This document shows, in pieces, positions 47,085-58,884 of a stretch of 64,000 nucleotides of DNA (position 1 is its first letter; the number at the start of each line of letters is the position of its first letter). Source of the DNA: Siphonodentalium dalli (taxonomy: Eukaryota; Mollusca; Scaphopoda; Gadilida; Siphonodentaliidae); the NCBI GenBank assembly GCA_032622095.1, contig CP136064.1, positions 147,068,864 through 147,132,863 of the forward strand, in the 5' to 3' direction. A program made the translations under genes and the position numbers. The notes beneath the pieces are model-generated. The model saw only the letters and a list, made by a program, of their open reading frames with translations. It was not told where the DNA came from and searched no databases.

Positions 47085-48655
47085 ACATGTATGTAGGTGT
47101 GATGACGTGACGACGAGTAATCATACGGGTACCAACTACATGCATGCACACTTCCAGGTGATTTATTTTTTCAAATACAACAGTCTACATTCGCACATGC
47201 ACTGGCTACTTTTCAAACTTTTCTAGAATGAAATAGGTCACCGTGTTGAAGTTACTGGACTGTGGTTATGGGGTCATGGCCTAGAACTCATCTCAGGCCA
47301 TTTGTATTGACCGTGTCATGAAATTTCGAAAATGCAGAATATTGTTTATGGATGGTTTTATTTCCGAAAGCTAAATACAAAAAAATTGAAATTCCTCAAA
47401 TAAACTCAAATCCTAAATCTTCAGATATGGTACCATTAATATATAAAATAATTTGTGAAAAATATCTCCTTTCGCGTGCATTCTTTGTACCTGAATTACC
47501 CATTGAACTTTTAACTCATTGGATGCCAAATTTATGCGAATTGACATACAAAGCCAAACGAGAATTTATGCGAAATTGAAGGGTGTCTATGGTCTAGGAT
47601 GTATAATTCTGTGAAGACAGGGACTCTCTCGGTTGCCTATTTATCTTCCATCGATGTACCTGATGTAAGCGGACAATATTTTGACAAAACGGGGTCAAGG
47701 TCATTGCATTTTGTGAAGTCAGTCGGTACATTATTTACACTTAGTGTAAGTTATGTTGTTGATGGGAACATCAAATTTGTTGCAATTGTATGAGTCAGTG
47801 GTCGTGTGACCTTTTCAACGATGGTCATAAGAAGATCAGCCATGGCATGTGCTAATCAATTACCAACACCTATACATGTATATTAGCGATATTAACATAA
47901 AATACAAAAAGCTATAACGTGACCGTATACAATATTTACATTAGCCATCTGATCTGTTCCATTGTATGCCTGGATATTCGTTTATTATTAGTTGGACGGA
48001 TATGTGTAATATCGTTCATTTTAATGAATAAATTGTGAAATTTGGCCCAGACATTCCTGGTTGGGTCTTTTGAAAATATTTTAGGTAGGCAATTAGATCG
48101 GACCATTTTAAGGGGTTTGTGGGTTTCCATAGCAACCAATCCCATTGCAGCCTACTTTTCACAGAAACATGTATACATGACCGGAGAATGTGGGTAGATC
48201 AGAGGTATTTCCTTCTCAAAATTCCACGCTAGTGACAGAAGTATTATCCGATAATCTTTAGGCAATTATTAAAGGCACTGGTTGGTTGCTATGCAACAAA
48301 ATATACACCACTACGTGACCAATATGTAGCTGAATAGTACGTGGGTATTCGTAGAGATGGACTTAAACTCAATTAGTATTTAGAACTCAATCGTGGTTAC
48401 TCTTCTGCGAAAGTAGTCATATTAAATATTGTTTGACCTTATACTGCTATAATAACGGAAACCGTATCAAATTGGGATTACATAATACACCCAAATTACT
48501 CTCGAAAAAGTGGACATTTCTAGAAATAAGTTTTCCACCCATATGTCTTTATCAACATACATGCGCTATATTTATGCTGATTAATGTAACTATCTGACAT
48601 AAAATAAGTTATGTGATATCTCAAACCTATCTAATAATGTGTAGGTTGACATTTA
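47085..48655. other. No gene seen
   Basis: 3' flank of the VDE-like gene (possible poly(A) signal AATAAA at 47399) followed by AT-rich sequence. Frames of 60-75 codons at 47352 and 47599 show no family and are probably chance. Confidence 0.5.
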
Positions 48656-50565
48656 TCATAAGGGATGGATGCCAAAATGGTCACAAAATTACTCAAGACG
48701 TCTTCCAAAATGGCAACCCAATTTGTTTTGTTTTAAAGTTGATTTGTCACATATATCCCGAACATTATTCTCTGCTATTCTGAAAAAGGTAGCATATGTT
48801 GTACGCTCACTTGGATATTAACAAGTTACATAATCAATTGACAACTAAATGTTCTATTATGGTTGCCCAGTACCTTCTGGGGATGACAAATTCATTTTAA
48901 AGATGCAGTATGGAATTCTTCCAAAATGTCTTTTGGGATTCTGGTCATATTTCTGAACGGCAATGGGCAAAACTTCGAAACAGAACTGAGAGGAACAATA
49001 TTATGTGCCCACTCTTGTCCATTAGCGTCACATTTGATCAACTTAATACATGGTGTATGTAAAAATGGCAGCCAGGGCGTGACTGCAGATGTGGTCATGT
49101 GTGAGCTGTATATGATTAGAGGGAGATATTTTATTATCATAAACGATGTGAATAGTTATAGAAGGAGTGGCCATATGGTCATGGTGGGGTGTCCATGAGA
49201 TGCATATGTACACAAGGAGTGGATGTATGTGTATGTGTGAAGTGAATAGGTAGACATGGAGTGGCTGTATGATAATTGAAGTGGTGTATGGGTATAATGA
49301 TATTAGCTGCATGGTCATCAGTGTGTTGTTTGTGTATATATGAAGTGACTAGATAGCCTTGTGTGGGATTTACAGGTGTATCTTGTATAGCTATTGTCAT
49401 GCATGGTGTATATATACACGTGTTGGCTGTATGATCATGGGTGGGTGTATGGACAAATGGGGATGGTTGTATGCTTATGGGTAATATATATAGGTGTGCA
49501 TGGAATGAGTGTACGGTCGTGATTGTTGAAGTGCATATGCATACACGGAGTACATGTATAGCATGATAGTAATTGGTGGGTTTGTGGGTATATAGGAAGT
49601 GCCCTTGTGGTCATGGGTGTATATGGTATGTATATGCATCTCTGCTGTGTTTGTGTTGTCGTGGATGTGTGTATCAGTATAAGGCGAGTCACTGGGTTGT
49701 CATGAGAGATTTGTATGTGCAAGTCTGGAGTGTGCAAATGGCCGTGTGTGCGGGATATTGTTATATATATATATTGATGAGGTGTATTGTATATGTATTC
49801 GTGCAGTGACTATGGTAATGTGCGGGGTTAATATGTATATGTTGAGTGGCTATATGGCCATGGGTGTGGCGAGAGGTATACAGCGAGTGAGTAAATATGT
49901 ATACAAGTAGTCATAAATGTGGTGTGTGAGTATACATCGAGTGTCTGAATTGGCATTGGTGAGATGTATTTGCAAGTCTGGAGTGTATTGATGGCCGTGT
50001 GTTCAGGGTGTTGGTATTGATGTCCGTGTGTTCAGGGTATTGAAGGACTATATGACCATTGGTGGTGCGCAGATGTATACCCGAAGAAACTATATGGCCA
50101 CGAGTGGGGTGTATGTGTATATATTGAGTGGCTATATTGATATGATAATGGGTGTGGCCAAGAGGTATACCGGGAGTTACCGTATGGCCAATGTTGAGGT
50201 GATATGCGAGGTATTGGTACATCTAGGGTTGTATGGACATTGGTGATGTGTTTATGTATACATAGAGTGACTATATATGCATGTTTGGGGTTTATATGTA
50301 TGTCTTGATTGGATATATAAGTGTGGCCAATAAACGTACAGGGAGCATTGTACTGTGGCCGACTAGTGGAATGAATATGTATACAAGGAGCTACTGTATT
50401 ACAACGAATGTGGTGTATGAGTATACAGCGAGTGGCCGAATTGTCAAGAGTGATATGTACGTTCAAGGCTGGCGTGTATGAATGGCGGTATGTGCAGAAT
50501 ATGGGGATATATACACGTAGAAGGGTTGTATGGTCATTGTTGATATGTATTTATATATATATATA
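48656..50565 (+). repeat. Family D core fragment and ~40-bp minisatellite
   Basis: 48656-49075 matches 18355-18760 (CATATATCCCGAACATTATT, GATTCTGGTCATATT, AAAATGGCAGCCAGGG). 49076-50565 is about 36 degenerate ~40-bp units of TATGGTCATGGGTG..GTGTATATGTATACA type, plus orientation throughout. It ends in TATATA at the Helitron 3' end of 50566. Confidence 0.8.
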
Positions 50566-51340
50566 CTAGCAGGGTTACCCGGCGTTGTCCAGTTTAAAGT
50601 GATATTTGGAAGTAGTTGCATGGTACGCTGGGACAATATTTCTCATTTTTTATATGTTGGTCGCCATTTTGGCAGCCATTTTGAGCCAAAGTGATAACTT
50701 AAAGCATCACTTACATTGTGCAGTTCTTCCAATTTCTTGATGAAATATGACTGGAATCCCAATGGTGATATTTTGTTAAATGTTATACCGCGTTCTGTAA
50801 AATCGAATTTTTGAGTGATAGGAAGGGGTTGGGATCCCATGAATGGCATATTTCATTGCTACAAAGGTCATTTAACATGCTAAATACAAAATAAAGTCAC
50901 AATTCTTAACCAATTCCATATAGCAGACACTTATCTTAATAATACTTGTAAAAAAGTAAAATAATTCACATCCGGCCACCATTTTGGCTTCCATCTTGGA
51001 CGAGTAACTCCAATTTTGGCACAGAAAGGTGGCATTATGTCTTAGTTTCACAAAAATGTATACATGTGTATATATATGACAATATTTTCTCACTATAATT
51101 TCATCAAACTAACTTAACGGAAATGGCAGCCATCTTGGACGCCATCTTGAATTACAAAAAATGCTCAAAGCGGATTTTAGCGGATTTTGGATATGTTATA
51201 GAGGATATATTCCTCTTCAAAATGGTATACAAACCAACTTAGTCCAAATTTCTTCTAGGTCAAACCTTTTATCGACAAGACTAATAATATATCGCACAGT
51301 TACGGAGTCTGCTATTCTTTTGATCGAAACGCCGGTGACG
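50566..51340 (-). mobile_element. Helitron-ended family D copy, minus strand
   Basis: On the minus strand the 3' end reads GGACAACGCCGGG-TAACCCTG-CTAG then T: the same hairpin plus 8-nt spacer plus CTAG layout as the other Helitrons. Upstream (50640-51000) is a diverged family D core ('CTAAATACAAAATAAAGTCA' on the plus strand). The 5' limit is not certain; the similarity fades near 51340. Confidence 0.6.
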
Positions 51341-52535
51341 CTGTGATATTATTGTGATATATTTATGGAGTGACGGATAATCTCTGAGACACGGATCCAA
51401 TTCTGGGACAAACATTATCACTGAATCCGTCACAAGCTTTTATTATAAGTTGACTTTGTTCACTGTAACGTACTACTGTGCAGCTATGCTCTAATTAATC
51501 GTCCCCTTTAACAATGTTGTAGGCCATTTATAATGACACCGGTTATACCATACCGCCGATCAACCACGGTCAATCAAATGTTTGACATGTGGCAATCGCT
51601 AGTAATCTTTCTACGCACTAGTAATAATATTTTGCGACCACTGTACTCCACATTAATTTTTCACATGGCCACCTTACACCCAGTCCAGCTTTTCGTGAGC
51701 GCCATGCACCGTGTTAACAATACACAAAACAATATTTCAATTAATAATTTGTTTATGGTTTAATCATCATTCGAAGTTGGTCACTGGCCGACATTTGAAA
51801 CTGCATCATCAATGCAGCGTCAAGCCATGGAATAACTATACATTCTGTGGTGGTTATAATGCTGACTTTAAAAAGGTACGAAGGCCGGCCATAGTAGGAT
51901 TGATCATGGTTAATAGCATCAATGCAGTCGAGTAACGTGGTAATATCGGTGGTCAACGTCGTTATGGGGGTCAATTAGAGCTTAAATGTATACACACATG
52001 TACATGTAGACCATTCCAATGTCCAGATACCTCATGTTCTAATCAAAACACGTGTGGCTATCATTCTGGATGATTCGGCCAATTCTGCTTTTCTATGAAA
52101 TAACCGTGACCTCTTCCGTAATTGGAAACCATACTCGCGATATTCTACATTATATGGCTCTGGTGATCAGGCAATGAAATTGACTCGATGACGCATAGCT
52201 GCGAATGGAGAAAATTTATCCACTATTGCTGTACTAAACTGGATTATATATTAAACACATTAAACTCTCTTTGTGTGAGCTTTGTTTGTGTGTTCATATA
52301 CCGATCATATACAGCACATCAGAAGTATACGATAAGCAAAATACTTCTTTTTTTTGGGATAGTGATTCCAGTGACCCATTCAACACCAAAATATTGTGGC
52401 GAGGACTAGTGAGCGCTAGGTTGCAAACAGCATGGTGCCAGTTTTAATTAATCACAGTTCATTAGTGTGGTCTCCCCATTGTAGAGTATTTTGCTTATCG
52501 CACGCTATTTACATTAACTATAATATCCTGATCGG
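51341..52535. other. No gene seen
   Basis: Mixed sequence with frames of 61-76 codons and no recognisable domain. Confidence 0.4.
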
Positions 52536-53640
52536 GCTAAAATAGACCGATCAGTCTTCCTGGCACATCGCTCACTGTTGTAAGAGGGGGGACTCTAAAT
52601 TTCTTGACTATTGAAATTCTGTTTGTTTGAATAATGACATATGTTTTATTTTGAATATTCTCATTTTGCAATTTATCGTAAAGATGTATGAGAATTATTG
52701 TAAAGGTTTGCGAGTTGTTTTGGGATTTATCAGAAAGGTTTTTGCTCCCCTTATCCCAGATGCATTGCTGGCTGTGAAAGACCGATCGGTCTAGTTTAGC
52801 CCAACCCGGCATTTATAGATTGATAGGTTGTTCACTCAGACCTGTTTTAGATTTATAATGTTTACTTTAATTACACACAAATAAAGAAATTTGGACGATT
52901 ATTTCAGACAATCAGACAAAATTTACTCAACGTGCAGACAACAGGTCAGGGAAATCCTGACCCAGACCTGTTTAAGATGTCTGATTTATAATGTTTACAC
53001 AGAAGCTCATTTGTGTCAAAAAACCTTTGCAACAAATCTGAAACATCTTTGAGATAAATCGCAAAATATAATCACCCAGTACGTAGTCTGAGAATTATCA
53101 TAAAGATCTTTGAGATTTATCGCAAAAGTTTGCGAGTTATCACAAAGATTTTTGTGATTTTTCGCAAAGTTGTTTTGTGATTTATTGCAGTTTGCTCCCC
53201 GTATCCCACATGTATGCTGCCTGTGAAAGACCGATCGGTCTATTTTAGCCTGACTGTGCTACTATATATCGATTGGTGGTTCACCCAGACTGTTGAAGAT
53301 ATCTGATTGGTATGTATATGGTTCAAGCCCATTAGTGCCAACGCATACAAATACATCTGTGATAAATCGAAAACCTTAGCACTAAATCGAATATACTTAT
53401 TGCAAAGTAGTTTGCGATTCACAAATGTTTGTGATTTATCGCACGGTATAGTGTTTTATTTATCGGGCAATTTACCGTATATATAGATCGATTGGTGTTT
53501 TACCCAGACCTGTTTAAGATGTTTGATTTATACTGTTTACTTTAATATTATTGCATACAAATTAAGAAATTTGGATGATTATTTTAGTCATTCAGACAAC
53601 TTTTACTCCATATGTTCAGGGAAATAATGAAATCAGGATA
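52536..53640. repeat. Degenerate large repeats (~400 bp)
   Basis: 'GCTGGCTGTGAAAGACCGATCGGTCTA..TTTAGCC' type text occurs near 52770 and 53215. 'ACCCAGACCTGTTTAAGATG' and 'AAATTTGGA.GATTATTT' occur near 52890, 52970, 53500 and 53565. ACCGATCGGTC is itself palindromic. No coding potential. Confidence 0.6.
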
Positions 53641-53928
53641 CTAAACCTTGAATTAAGTACAAAAACACGACCAAGGTTCTATACTAATAAAAGTAATATA
53701 ATTTGGATTATTTCATTTTGCGATATGCAAGGGAGTTTATCTAACTGATAACATGATCTCGAAGAATCTCGATCGTTGTTTTGTACTTAATTCGATGTTT
53801 AAACGCCGTAACATCATTTGGAATCTAAAATGCCAAATTGTTAAATTTGCCGTCGGCCATTTTTCGTAATTTCGAGTGCTTGGTATCTGGATAATTTGGT
53901 ACTCCCCATGGGACACGTTCATTACCTA

Positions 53929-54150
53929 CGCAGGTACTCTGGAGTACCTATTGTTTTAAGAATGTGCATAATGTCTGGATATGTACTCAACACAACCTAA
54001 ATATAGGTACACCAGAGAACCGAAATATTGGTACTCCACATAACCTAAATATATAGGTACTCCAGAGAACCTATATATATAGGTACTAAATATTTGGCAG
54101 GTACTCCCCCTGGGACAAAACTCCAGAGTACCTATTGTTTTAAGAGTATG
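53929..54150. repeat. Short minisatellite, GGTACTC(C)AGAG units
   Basis: Units of ATAGGTACTCCAGAGAACCT type repeat about five times, bracketed by two copies of GAGTACCTATTGTTTTAAGA (53947 and 54125). Confidence 0.7.
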
Positions 54151-54524
54151 GATCAAATAATTTCATGTCAGACTACGTATCCGAACTAAGTTACATCACC
54201 GTATATGGAACATAACCTCAATCGCGGCTGAAAAATATCAATGCTATATGGTTATAATATCTTAAAGTGGTTCATTAACACACATTTAAACCCATACACG
54301 GAGTTTACAAACTAATGGGGATTACTTGGCGCATGCAATATTATATAAGATCTCCTCTAAGATCAATCATCTACACCTAGACACCAATATTTCTGATACC
54401 GTGACACAGTATGGGGAAATTGTTCTTTCAATGTGTATCGTGAATTATTCTGCCCAATTGTAACCACAAGGTGGGGAGTTTTCATGATTACTCACTCTTT
54501 TGTGTCCCGTGTCCGTGACAAAAC

Positions 54525-54616
54525 GTCATCACATAAAACCTGTTTTGGGGAGATTTCACGTTTTATTTCAGTCATCACATAAAACCTGTTTTGGGGAGAT
54601 TTCACGTTTTATTTCA
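54525..54616 (-). repeat. 46-bp tandem duplication over stop codon and poly(A) signal
   Basis: Two copies (54525-54570 and 54571-54616) of a 46-mer that on the minus strand reads TGAAATAAAACGTGAAATCT... . The copy nearest the gene supplies both the TGA stop (54616-54614) and an overlapping AATAAA of the second VDE-like gene. The distal copy repeats the AATAAA 46 bp on. Confidence 0.85.
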
Positions 54617-55394
54617 GCCAACAGCATGTCCAGCAAAATCATGGCAGCTATTTATACCCGGAGTACAGTAGTGGGCATAATTGAAATGGTTCGCGGATGC
54701 AGCAACAGATATAGCGGCTTCCTCATCTGCGGTCAAGGACGTTGTCTTCGCGTAAACCTGCGCTCCGTCGTAGGTAGGACCGGCCGTGTTCCCGCAGTAG
54801 TAAACATAGACATAGTTAGGTCCGGCAGCAAGAACTGTCCAGTCTTCACTGTGATGTAGCCCTTCTGTCATTCCCGTCAAGTGGAGCTTACCTTGCCCAG
54901 CATGAGGTTGAGTACTGGTTTCTGTGAGCACATGTTGTCTCACGTGACCGTCAACGGTCGTGACGTCGTATGATTTGTGTAGAGTGTATGTATGTCCTGA
55001 ATTAGTTATCACCGATACTTGACAATTGTAGCAGTCTGTGGCACTATTTTGACCTTTGACTGTGTGGAATGTTATAACTGGCAACTGGTGTCGGTGTCTT
55101 GCAGTGAACATTGTGTGAGTGATCGATCTTGATACATCCATGGTCAGTAGCGGCACACTTCATGAAGTTGTCGAACGCATGGTCGTCGTATGACTCTATG
55201 CATTTGTTGTTGCATGCCTTGTCATTGGAATGGCAGGCTTGTAGACACCGCAGTGCCGTATGACACAAATTGTCCGAATTGCAGTGAGTAAGAGCTGAGA
55301 AACAGTGCAGCGTGAGACAAAATTTATTAACTCCAGCTGCATGGGCCACGGCGGCAGCAAGCAAAACCAAACAAAGACACGTAACCAACGACAT
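54614..55394 (-). pseudogene. Second VDE-like lipocalin, frameshifted
   Basis: Minus-strand paralogue of 46257-47084, lying tail to tail with it. The N-terminal frame (ATG 55394; an in-frame ATG at 55436 is possible) gives a signal peptide MSLVTCLCLVLLAAAVAHAA and all 11 cysteines (NKFCLTLHC ... NVHC). The lipocalin part continues in another frame with KGQNSATDCYNCQ, DWTVLAAG, YVYVYYCGNTAG and a final C/C pair, so all 16 cysteines of the intact copy are kept. Between 'VASYN' and 'VKG' only 10 nt remain (55061-55070) where the other gene has 30, a ~20-nt loss that removes the lipocalin GxW strand and shifts frame. As written, the first frame stops at 55044. Conserved cysteines imply recent breakage, a polymorphic null or an assembly error. 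The upstream flank carries GATA-type motifs (AGATAAG). Confidence 0.8.
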
Positions 55395-55436
55395 CGCTCC
55401 CAACGGAATGAATGAATGAGTGATTGGAACGAACAT

Positions 55437-55941
55437 TTTAAATTATCTTTGATAAACAAGATAAGATTTAACACTTAACCTGTCGAGTTGCCGCATGCAA
55501 TCGACAATCTATATTAGTAACCTAACCTTCCCTTAACGCAATACGCTTATCTTATGGGAATGTGGTGGGTATTTGTGTTTGGATATCGCCCCTTTTCTGT
55601 GTCGCATTGAGACGGAGTGTTTAACAAAGAAAGACATCGGATTTGGGCCACATGTAGTTAAATCGTCTGTCCAATGTGTAGAAACACATTGCACCATGTT
55701 GGCAGAGATTGGGGTGTTCACTTATCATGCTTGTCTATACGTTGACACGGTTCCAGTTTGTGCATGACGTGACCCATGTCAAATCGTGTTATTATTTGAA
55801 CTTGTGGTTGAAACTTGAATTTATTATCAGTAATGCCCATTTTGTCATATTATTGTCCGGTTATGGGCATTCAAACATATCGATAAATACATGAAATATA
55901 AATGTGTGCTGATTTGACATGCTTCGCAAAGATTTACTTAA
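55437..55941. other. Upstream region of second VDE-like gene, no other gene
   Basis: On the minus strand AGATAAG (near 55554) and AAGATAATT (near 55445) resemble GATA-factor sites. Nothing else is supported. Confidence 0.4.
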
Positions 55942-56667
55942 TCTATTATATATTTTGAAAGATCTGTGTGTTTGTTTGTGTGTTTGAAATCGATGGACTC
56001 GAAAACGACTAAGCCAATTTCGATGAAATTTGGTATTTGGATGTGTTTTCGGCCGGAGACGAACATAGGCATATTTATTTGTCCGTGCGAGGTCAACTTT
56101 TCACGTGCGGAGGTCAAATCTATTTTTACGCCGTTTTTGCGCTAATATATTTCAGTTCGGTGCTCACAAATCGATTCGATATAGCGCGAATAATAAATTG
56201 CCAGTCATATAATTTGCACGGTTAGAATCTGTGTGGCTTCATCTTTCCAACGATATATAATATGTATGTATCCGTTTTAGTTATCTGCCTCAATTATTAG
56301 GTACAAGTGGTACGATGCTTTTATCAGGATAAAATCAATGCGTAATTTCTATGACGTCGTCAGAGGTCATAAAGTTAGATTACGTTAACTCTCACCCTGC
56401 CGATGCATTTGACTGTGTCGCGTTAACTCATCACCGGCCGAGGTATCCGCAAATGACATTGGGCTATATATCTCGGAAACGGGTTTAGCTATCGACTTGA
56501 AATTTGGTATGTGAATGTATCTTGCCCCGGATACGAATTTTATCGGGTCGCCGAGCACGTGCGACGCCAGCTTCGCGCATGCGCAGACCAGATCTAGGAA
56601 ACGGGTGGAGCAATCGACTTGAAATTTGGTTTTTGAATAGCCCGGACGAAGTCGGGTCACCTTCTAG
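55942..56667 (+). mobile_element. Isolated complete Helitron (mixed C/B type)
   Basis: 726 bp, framed by A at 55941 and T at 56668, starting TCTATTATATATTTTGAAAG and ending CCCGGACGAAGTCGGG-TCACCTT-CTAG. The 5' half is C type (CGATGGACTCGAAAACG). The middle is the ~400-bp private segment of G1 and G7, and the 3' half has B-type core units. It proves that the unit mobilises as one piece. Confidence 0.85.
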
Positions 56668-58884
56668 TTGTATATATATTACTAATTAGATAAGACAGTT
56701 TTGACGAGAACGGTATGTTATCGAGGTATGTGAGTATCACTTCAATGTGCCCTTAAACAGAGTAATATTATTTTACGACATCACCAATCCAAGTAATATC
56801 ATATTACGACATCACGAATCCGAATGATATGGTTTTACGACATGCCGTAATTTACTTCACTGCTATGTGATGTGTAGATATATAATTTTGTGATGTCACT
56901 CATTAGATAGAGTTGTCAGCTACTAATAGTCCATCTAATTAATAAATATGATATTACTTGGTTGGTTTGATATTAGGCCTGATATCAGCCCGATGTAACC
57001 TCATATCAGCCTGAGGTTACCTCGGGCTGATATCAGGCCTAAAATCAAACCAACCAAGCAATAGCCTCTAAATATCAACTAATGTATAATTTTCTTTACT
57101 GTAAAAGTGACTTATAGGGACTATGGGCCGGGTGTGAACCATTCATCATGTGACCATAATACTAAATGTATTCTATTCTTTTCTACTTAAATCATAGAAT
57201 CTACACACACAAAAACGAACACAGACATTTATTCAGCATGTAGCAATAACATGTTTATGGTCATTATATTCCAAACGTGGTGAGCATAAAGAGCACCTGT
57301 CTCATTTCCATGCGGAAAATTGAAAACAGCTGATAATTCTATGTAACTTCTGTAACTTGTTCAGTGTATATATACAATCTGAATGACGGTATTTCGTGCA
57401 CTGTTAGAAATTACTGTCGGTTCGACGGTTTCGGGCCGTCATAATCGACGGTCCCATACCGTTTCATCAGTTTGACGTTTTTTTACCGTTATTTTATGTG
57501 CCCATGAAAATTGTCTAAATTAAATAATTTTGTAATTCAAAGTTATGCCGTCAAAATTCAATAGTATATTTATCGGCGACCATATTATATACGGCAATTA
57601 CTCCATACAGTATGACTGAATCTTACTCGACTGATGTAATATGTATTATTAATCTGGCATTCATTCTGTGTTATGGGGGTCGGTACGTATATTGATGAGT
57701 ACGGTACGTTATTCTCATTCCGGGGTTAAGTTCCCGCTTTAGCACTCATCGCCATTTATCGTTGCGTATTTGATCGCAAACTATTGTTTTTTGGGGAAAC
57801 TGTTACCTTTTCCATTGTGGACAGTTGTTAAGACGGTCTTATTTTGGTTCCTTTGGTAACCGGACAAGTTTCAATTCTGCGAAAACCGGCTTAATCATTG
57901 ACAATTTCCACTGAATTCGAGAGTAATTAATCAATCATGGCGTGATCCGGGGTCTGACTCCATTCGACTCAGTGCTGATATTGAAATTGACAGTGTTGTG
58001 ACTTAGTATCAAAACACTGGCACATTTACTGACACCTGGGGATACAGGTACAATTAACACGAGCTTCGATGTGAACCAATAATGACAATAATAACAACAC
58101 TACTCAACGAGCAGCTATTAATATTAGAATATTGACAACCCAGTTGACAGTGTTCTGAATTTGATCGTTTCAAAGCACATGCATGTACATTTACAAGAGG
58201 GGATATACATATACTGTACGCACCAGTGTAATTCACAAGAGCTTCAATGTCAACAACAACATCGTAAACAATGAACTGACGCCGCGCAGTGACTGATGAT
58301 CACATATCTATATAATTCCAACTTTACAATTACACGGACCAATTCATCCCGTGTTCATCAATTTGCATTGAAACGTGTGGATATGAGACATTGTCATCAT
58401 TCGCCGTGTTATCGTCAAGTTATTATGACAATTTACCGGGAGTACACTATTGGTTGGACTCATTGATATTGATACTAAGTATACAGTTTTATGCATCATG
58501 CTTTAAAATTTCATGGAAAATGTGCGACTACAGGAGAACATTGTCGCCAAGTCATTGCGCACAGTTATTATTGGATCTGCTGCTCTCTTGAAGGTTCCAA
58601 TCCCAACCAGCTGTTATTGATATACAGTACCAGTCAAAAGAAGTGGTATATTAAGAGCGCTATTTTCGCGCCCAACATCGCAATAATATTGCAAGTGGAA
58701 ACGCTTACAATCATGTCGCTTGTGATATTATTGCAATATTTTGTGCTTAATATCTCAATATTATGCGCTTTATAATAATAAAATGCGAAATCTGTGTGTG
58801 TGTGCGCGCGGTGTATATATAGATTACATGTACATCACTATGCGATGCGTTATATTAGTTAATCAAGATAGCGTGGTTCACGTT
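56668..58884. other. No gene seen
   Basis: Apart from the palindrome at 56952-57063, I see only short frames and a loosely repeated phrase (ACACGAGCTTCGATGT near 58060, ACAAGAGCTTCAATGT near 58233). Confidence 0.5.
56952..57063. mobile_element. Hairpin MITE-like palindrome (112 bp)
   Basis: TATTACTTGGTTGGTTTGAT on the left pairs with ATCAAACCAACCAAGCAATA on the right; about 50-bp arms with few mismatches around a 10-nt loop. It contains nested GGCCTGATATCAGCCCGA. Ends in TA, no coding capacity. Confidence 0.7.

Noticed and set aside
49911-50466. His/Thr-rich ORFs on the minus strand
   Set aside because: They derive from the ~40-bp minisatellite (CACACCCAT, ATACACC codons).
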